From NCBI GenBank assembly GCA_946480915.1, contig CAMLLO010000004.1:124001-188000 (forward strand): 64,000 nt of DNA, read 5' to 3'. The notes under the pieces were generated by a model that was not told the origin of the DNA, made no database searches, and saw nothing but the letters and a program-made list of their open reading frames with translations. The DNA is from an uncultured Sphingobacteriaceae bacterium (GTDB taxonomy: Bacteria; Bacteroidota; Bacteroidia; Sphingobacteriales; Sphingobacteriaceae). Made by a program: the position numbers and the translations under genes. This document shows, piece by piece, positions 61,360-64,000 of this stretch. Each line of letters begins with the position of its first letter. Within the stretch, counting starts at the first letter, position 1.

Positions 61360-62079
61360 TTATTTGAACAAGCCGATGAATCGACTCCATAAAGTAGGTT
61401 TTTTGCAGACAACACCTCCGACAAGAACCACTTCACCTAAAAGAGCAGCAGGCTCTAAAGACATCAACAATTGTTCATCTTCTTTATATTCTTTTAAGCT
61501 TTTGAGCAGAGTAACAAATCCAATAAAGTTAACTTGCAATTCCGCTTCAGATAACTTGGTGTTTAGGGGAATCTTGATTTCAAATCCGCCGTCTGTAGCT
61601 GAAACAGCCTTTATGCTTGTTCCCTTTAGTTGTATACTCGCACCGGGTAATCCTTCACCTTTTTCGTCAACCACCCTTCCTTTTAGGAGTTTTACACTAT
61701 CTGGTTGAGCCGGTGTGCGTCCATCAAAAACCTTCGTAGCCCTGTGGTCCAATTGCATGGTCGGTGAAACAGGGTTTTTGATTTCGCCTTTTGAAGTGGA
61801 TGAAGATAGTACCATTAAAGTTGAAAACACGGCAGCAATCCAACTGCTTTGCGTTCCGCCAGACTTGTCGGTATTCTTATATTCCTTTAATAATTGATCC
61901 GGCTGAAATCTTCCGCATACCTTTGAATTGCTATTTCGGAATACCTCCAAGATTTGATATTCTGATAGCGAAGTAAAATCTATTACTTCCTTCTTACAGG
62001 ATCTACAAAATCTACCTCTTTCAGTGGCAGACATTTTAAGGTAATCCTCAGAACATGGCTCAGGTATATTCAACTTCAT
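61360..62079 (-). CDS. CarboxypepD_reg-like protein with N-terminal Cys motif
   Basis: 239 residues. The cytoplasmic N-terminus has a Cys pattern (PEPCSEDYLKM, RFCRSCKKEVIDFT, VCGRF) typical of a widespread Bacteroidota family and probably metal-binding. A membrane helix (SWIAAVFSTLMVLSSS, about 97-112) is followed by a CarboxypepD_reg-like beta domain (about 130-220, KGRVVDEKGEGLPGASIQLK, TDGGFEIKIP) and a short hydrophobic-basic C-terminus. It probably spans the inner membrane. Function unknown. Confidence 0.82.
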   Translation of the reverse strand: MKLNIPEPCSEDYLKMSATERGRFCRSCKKEVIDFTSLSEYQILEVFRNSNSKVCGRFQPDQLLKEYKNTDKSGGTQSSWIAAVFSTLMVLSSSTSKGEIKNPVSPTMQLDHRATKVFDGRTPAQPDSVKLLKGRVVDEKGEGLPGASIQLKGTSIKAVSATDGGFEIKIPLNTKLSEAELQVNFIGFVTLLKSLKEYKEDEQLLMSLEPAALLGEVVLVGGVVCKKPTLWSRFIGLFK

Positions 62080-62187
62080 TATAACGAATATAAGGATATC
62101 ATTTTAGGCCCACGTATACTTCCAATAGTTAAGGGATGCAAGAGTTTAGTGATTTCCACACCTTGCTCTAAGGTTAATCTCGCTCTT

Positions 62188-62214
62188 CATGTTCTGCGGA
62201 ACATGTCGAACAGC
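62188..62214. repeat. REP-like palindrome
   Basis: CATGTTC/GAACATG with a TGCG loop, overlapping the segment that begins CTGCGGAACATG at 62194 and is identical to 60258-60278. Followed by a G run (GCGGGGGGGC). Confidence 0.6.
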
Positions 62215-62228
62215 GGGGGGGCACAACC

Positions 62229-63860
62229 TTATCGCTCAACTTTCGAGTCAAGATATAGATACCGTTCCCTGTTTTTCTCAGTTTCTGCCATGGTGTTTAC
62301 GTTAATCTGCATGACAGATGCCGGTTTACCCTGTTGCAGAGAAGGCCACTGGGGCAATCCCGTACCATTAGGATTTCCTGTCTTTATAAAGTTGATAAAG
62401 AATCCCTGCATGATTTCTGAAATTTTAAAATCTTCTGGCTGCCAGTCGTAAACACGATTTGTGGGAAGATTACCCATAGCATATTCTATTTCTATAGAAT
62501 GACCAGCACCCAAAGTTGCCTGTTTTCTAGTGGCGGAAGCGAGTGTGTCTTTCGGTAGAGAACCATCTGTCTGTCCAAGTAAAAGCCTGGCACTTTGTTC
62601 CTTCGTTAAAGGTCTTGGACGCGAATACAGGTAACGATACACTGGTCTGCCACCCGTTCTGCTTTGCAGATCAGATAATTTCCATGTGCTAAAACCGATA
62701 AACATGTCGGAAGCAAGATCTGTTCCAGCCTGTTCCACCTCCGCATCTGTAGAAGCTTTATAAATCTGAAGGATTTCAGAAGCTTGGTTTCCAACCATCC
62801 GCTGTACGCCTTTTATATAATTTTCGACTGTTGCCTTCTCCTGTCCTATAACCGATCTGTAATTTCCTTCCTCTGAGTTCCATCCAACAAGTAAGGGCAC
62901 ATGGGCCTGTTCTCCCAAAGAAAAGATCTTTTCCGGCGATTTAGGAAAGAAGTAACCGTCAACATTAACCGGAAAACGCGAGCTCTCCGGCTTAGTCGTT
63001 TCATCTAAAAGTTGTTGGGCAGGCATGGCTCTTAGCTCAGCCAGCGACTTTGCTCCTACCCGCTTGGCAAACGCAGCACCTATCTTCTCAGCATCAGCAA
63101 GTGAGGTTGTTGGGTTAAGACTAAGCAAAGATCCGCTTTCAGCAATTGCTCCCGCGATTAGGTTCTTTGATAAGGGCGATGCCATTTGGGCGCTTACAGA
63201 ATACGAGCCGGCAGACTCGCCAGCTATTGTAACCTTTTTAGGATCGCCGCCAAAGGAAGCTATATTTTTCTGAATCCACTTAAGGGCGGCGGCCTGATCC
63301 ATCAATCCATAATTACCCGACCCATGATAAGAAGACTCCTTCGAGAGATCAGGATGGGCCATAAAGCCAAATACACCCAAACGCTGATTTACAGTGATGG
63401 CGACGATCCCGTTGCGTGCCATACTCTCGCCTTCATACCTGAATTCCGACCCATCTCCTGCAACGAAACCGCCGCCGAAAAAGTAAACCAATACGGGCAG
63501 GCGCTCATTTGATGATTTAGCAGGTGTCCAGATATTTAGGTAAAGACAGTCTTCACTTAGCCCATCTGACCTAAACACCATATCGCTAAATAAGGGGAGC
63601 TGCATGGCCCGCGGACCAAATTTATCTGCCTTTTTTATTCCCTTCCAACTCTCAACAGGTTGTGGCTCTCTCCACCGCAAGCTGCCCACCGGCGGTTTGG
63701 CAAACGGTATGCCTTTAAATATTTTTATCCCTGAAGAATTTACACCCTCAAGGATCCCGTTGGGCGTTTGAACCTGTGGTTGCTTTGTTTCGATATTGAG
63801 CTGTGCGAATGCAAACGATGCCAAGACAAGAAGAAAGATGAGAAGGATGGGTTGTTTCAT
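62229..63860 (-). CDS. Type B carboxylesterase, secreted
   Basis: 543 residues with signal peptide (KQPILLIFLLVLASFAFAQ). Carboxylesterase B motifs: GIPFAKPPVG, EDCLYLNIWTP, oxyanion-hole YFFGGGFVAGDG, nucleophile Ser216 in AGESAGSYS, acidic Glu331 (NSEEGN) and His454 (GAGHSIEIEY). It hydrolyses carboxylic esters, possibly acetyl or feruloyl esters of plant polymers given the neighbouring polysaccharide genes, though that is only inferred. Starts divergently from whatever lies beyond the right edge. Confidence 0.94.
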   Translation of the reverse strand: MKQPILLIFLLVLASFAFAQLNIETKQPQVQTPNGILEGVNSSGIKIFKGIPFAKPPVGSLRWREPQPVESWKGIKKADKFGPRAMQLPLFSDMVFRSDGLSEDCLYLNIWTPAKSSNERLPVLVYFFGGGFVAGDGSEFRYEGESMARNGIVAITVNQRLGVFGFMAHPDLSKESSYHGSGNYGLMDQAAALKWIQKNIASFGGDPKKVTIAGESAGSYSVSAQMASPLSKNLIAGAIAESGSLLSLNPTTSLADAEKIGAAFAKRVGAKSLAELRAMPAQQLLDETTKPESSRFPVNVDGYFFPKSPEKIFSLGEQAHVPLLVGWNSEEGNYRSVIGQEKATVENYIKGVQRMVGNQASEILQIYKASTDAEVEQAGTDLASDMFIGFSTWKLSDLQSRTGGRPVYRYLYSRPRPLTKEQSARLLLGQTDGSLPKDTLASATRKQATLGAGHSIEIEYAMGNLPTNRVYDWQPEDFKISEIMQGFFINFIKTGNPNGTGLPQWPSLQQGKPASVMQINVNTMAETEKNRERYLYLDSKVER

Positions 63861-63921
63861 GGTATAATATTATGTTATAAATATAGAAATTTTCTTCTCC
63901 CGCAGAGTCTTCCGCTGCTGG

Positions 63922-63945
63922 CGCACGCGTGTCGCGTGTGTTTTT
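63922..63945. repeat. CACGCG/CGCGTG hairpin
   Basis: CGCACGCGTGTCGCGTGTG followed by TTTTT. Can act as a small terminator on the plus strand; a similar ACACGCGACA string is at 57857. Confidence 0.4.
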
Positions 63946-64000
63946 ACAAATATTCGATTTCGATCAATCCTTTGCCTCCCGTGTAATCAATAGCACTTGA
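63944..64000 (-). CDS. Possible C-terminal end of a gene leaving the window
   Basis: The minus strand from the right edge is open for 18 codons (SSAIDYTGGKGLIEIEYL) to a TAA at 63946-63944. The sequence is protein-like but too short to assign, and the rest lies outside the window. Confidence 0.3.
   Translation of the reverse strand, partial: SSAIDYTGGKGLIEIEYL

Noticed and set aside
1..64000. CRISPR arrays, tRNA and rRNA genes
   Set aside because: No regularly spaced repeat-spacer structure and no cloverleaf or rRNA-like conserved sequence was seen; the tandem repeats in the helicase gene have no spacers.

Overview
The window looks like a chromosomal segment of a Bacteroidota bacterium, most likely a Pedobacter-like member of the Sphingobacteriaceae. 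The reasons are type IX secretion (T9SS) sorting tails, PorT-type and CarboxypepD_reg/OMP_b-brl outer-membrane proteins, many lipoproteins, TAnnTTTG promoter boxes with almost no Shine-Dalgarno sequences, a DUF4251 protein, an S41 tail protease, and the ligase-associated exonuclease/ligase/helicase cluster. No rRNA, tRNA or CRISPR array was recognised.

Left part (1-40.5 kb) is mainly housekeeping and envelope genes. It runs: end of a T9SS surface protein; a decayed RES-domain toxin; two paralogous secreted TPR proteins; the Prc protease; and a DNA-repair operon (MBL-fold exonuclease, ATP-dependent ligase, Uma2-family nuclease, DEXH helicase). The helicase carries an in-frame block of tandem repeats. 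Then follow an M13 peptidase, an outer-membrane protein, a GH3 glucosaminidase, a large CarboxypepD_reg/OMP_b-brl protein next to a LytS/LytT-type two-component pair, peptidase T, a rhomboid protease, a dipeptide epimerase, a CHAD protein, the remains of an ECF sigma operon, an MFS transporter, a GH43, a DedA protein, a fimbrillin-anchor-like lipoprotein, AlkB, and an NtrC-type regulator facing a hybrid histidine kinase.

Right part (40.9-57.6 kb) is a loose plant-polysaccharide degradation region. It holds two paralogous GH5 cellulases (one T9SS-secreted with a ricin-type trefoil, one lipoprotein), a PL11 rhamnogalacturonan lyase, a GH30_8-like xylanase, a CE4 polysaccharide deacetylase and a GH43. 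An ECF42 sigma/YCII/AhpD-like module and small enzymes are interspersed. There is no SusC/SusD pair. The xylanase and deacetylase share an identical 37-bp upstream element at the same distance from a TATAATTG box, so they are probably co-regulated. A block of 21-bp direct repeats lies upstream of the GH43.

The far right (57.6-64 kb) is rich in decayed and repetitive DNA: a frameshifted DUF559 nuclease gene beside two tandem hairpin-flanked (REPIN-like) elements, REP-like palindromes, a dispersed ~40-bp repeat family and an IS3 transposase remnant, between ordinary small genes and a type-B carboxylesterase. The strongest candidates for new biology are the DUF559-linked repeat element, the helicase repeat insertion, the shared promoter element and the Uma2 gene inside the ligase cluster.
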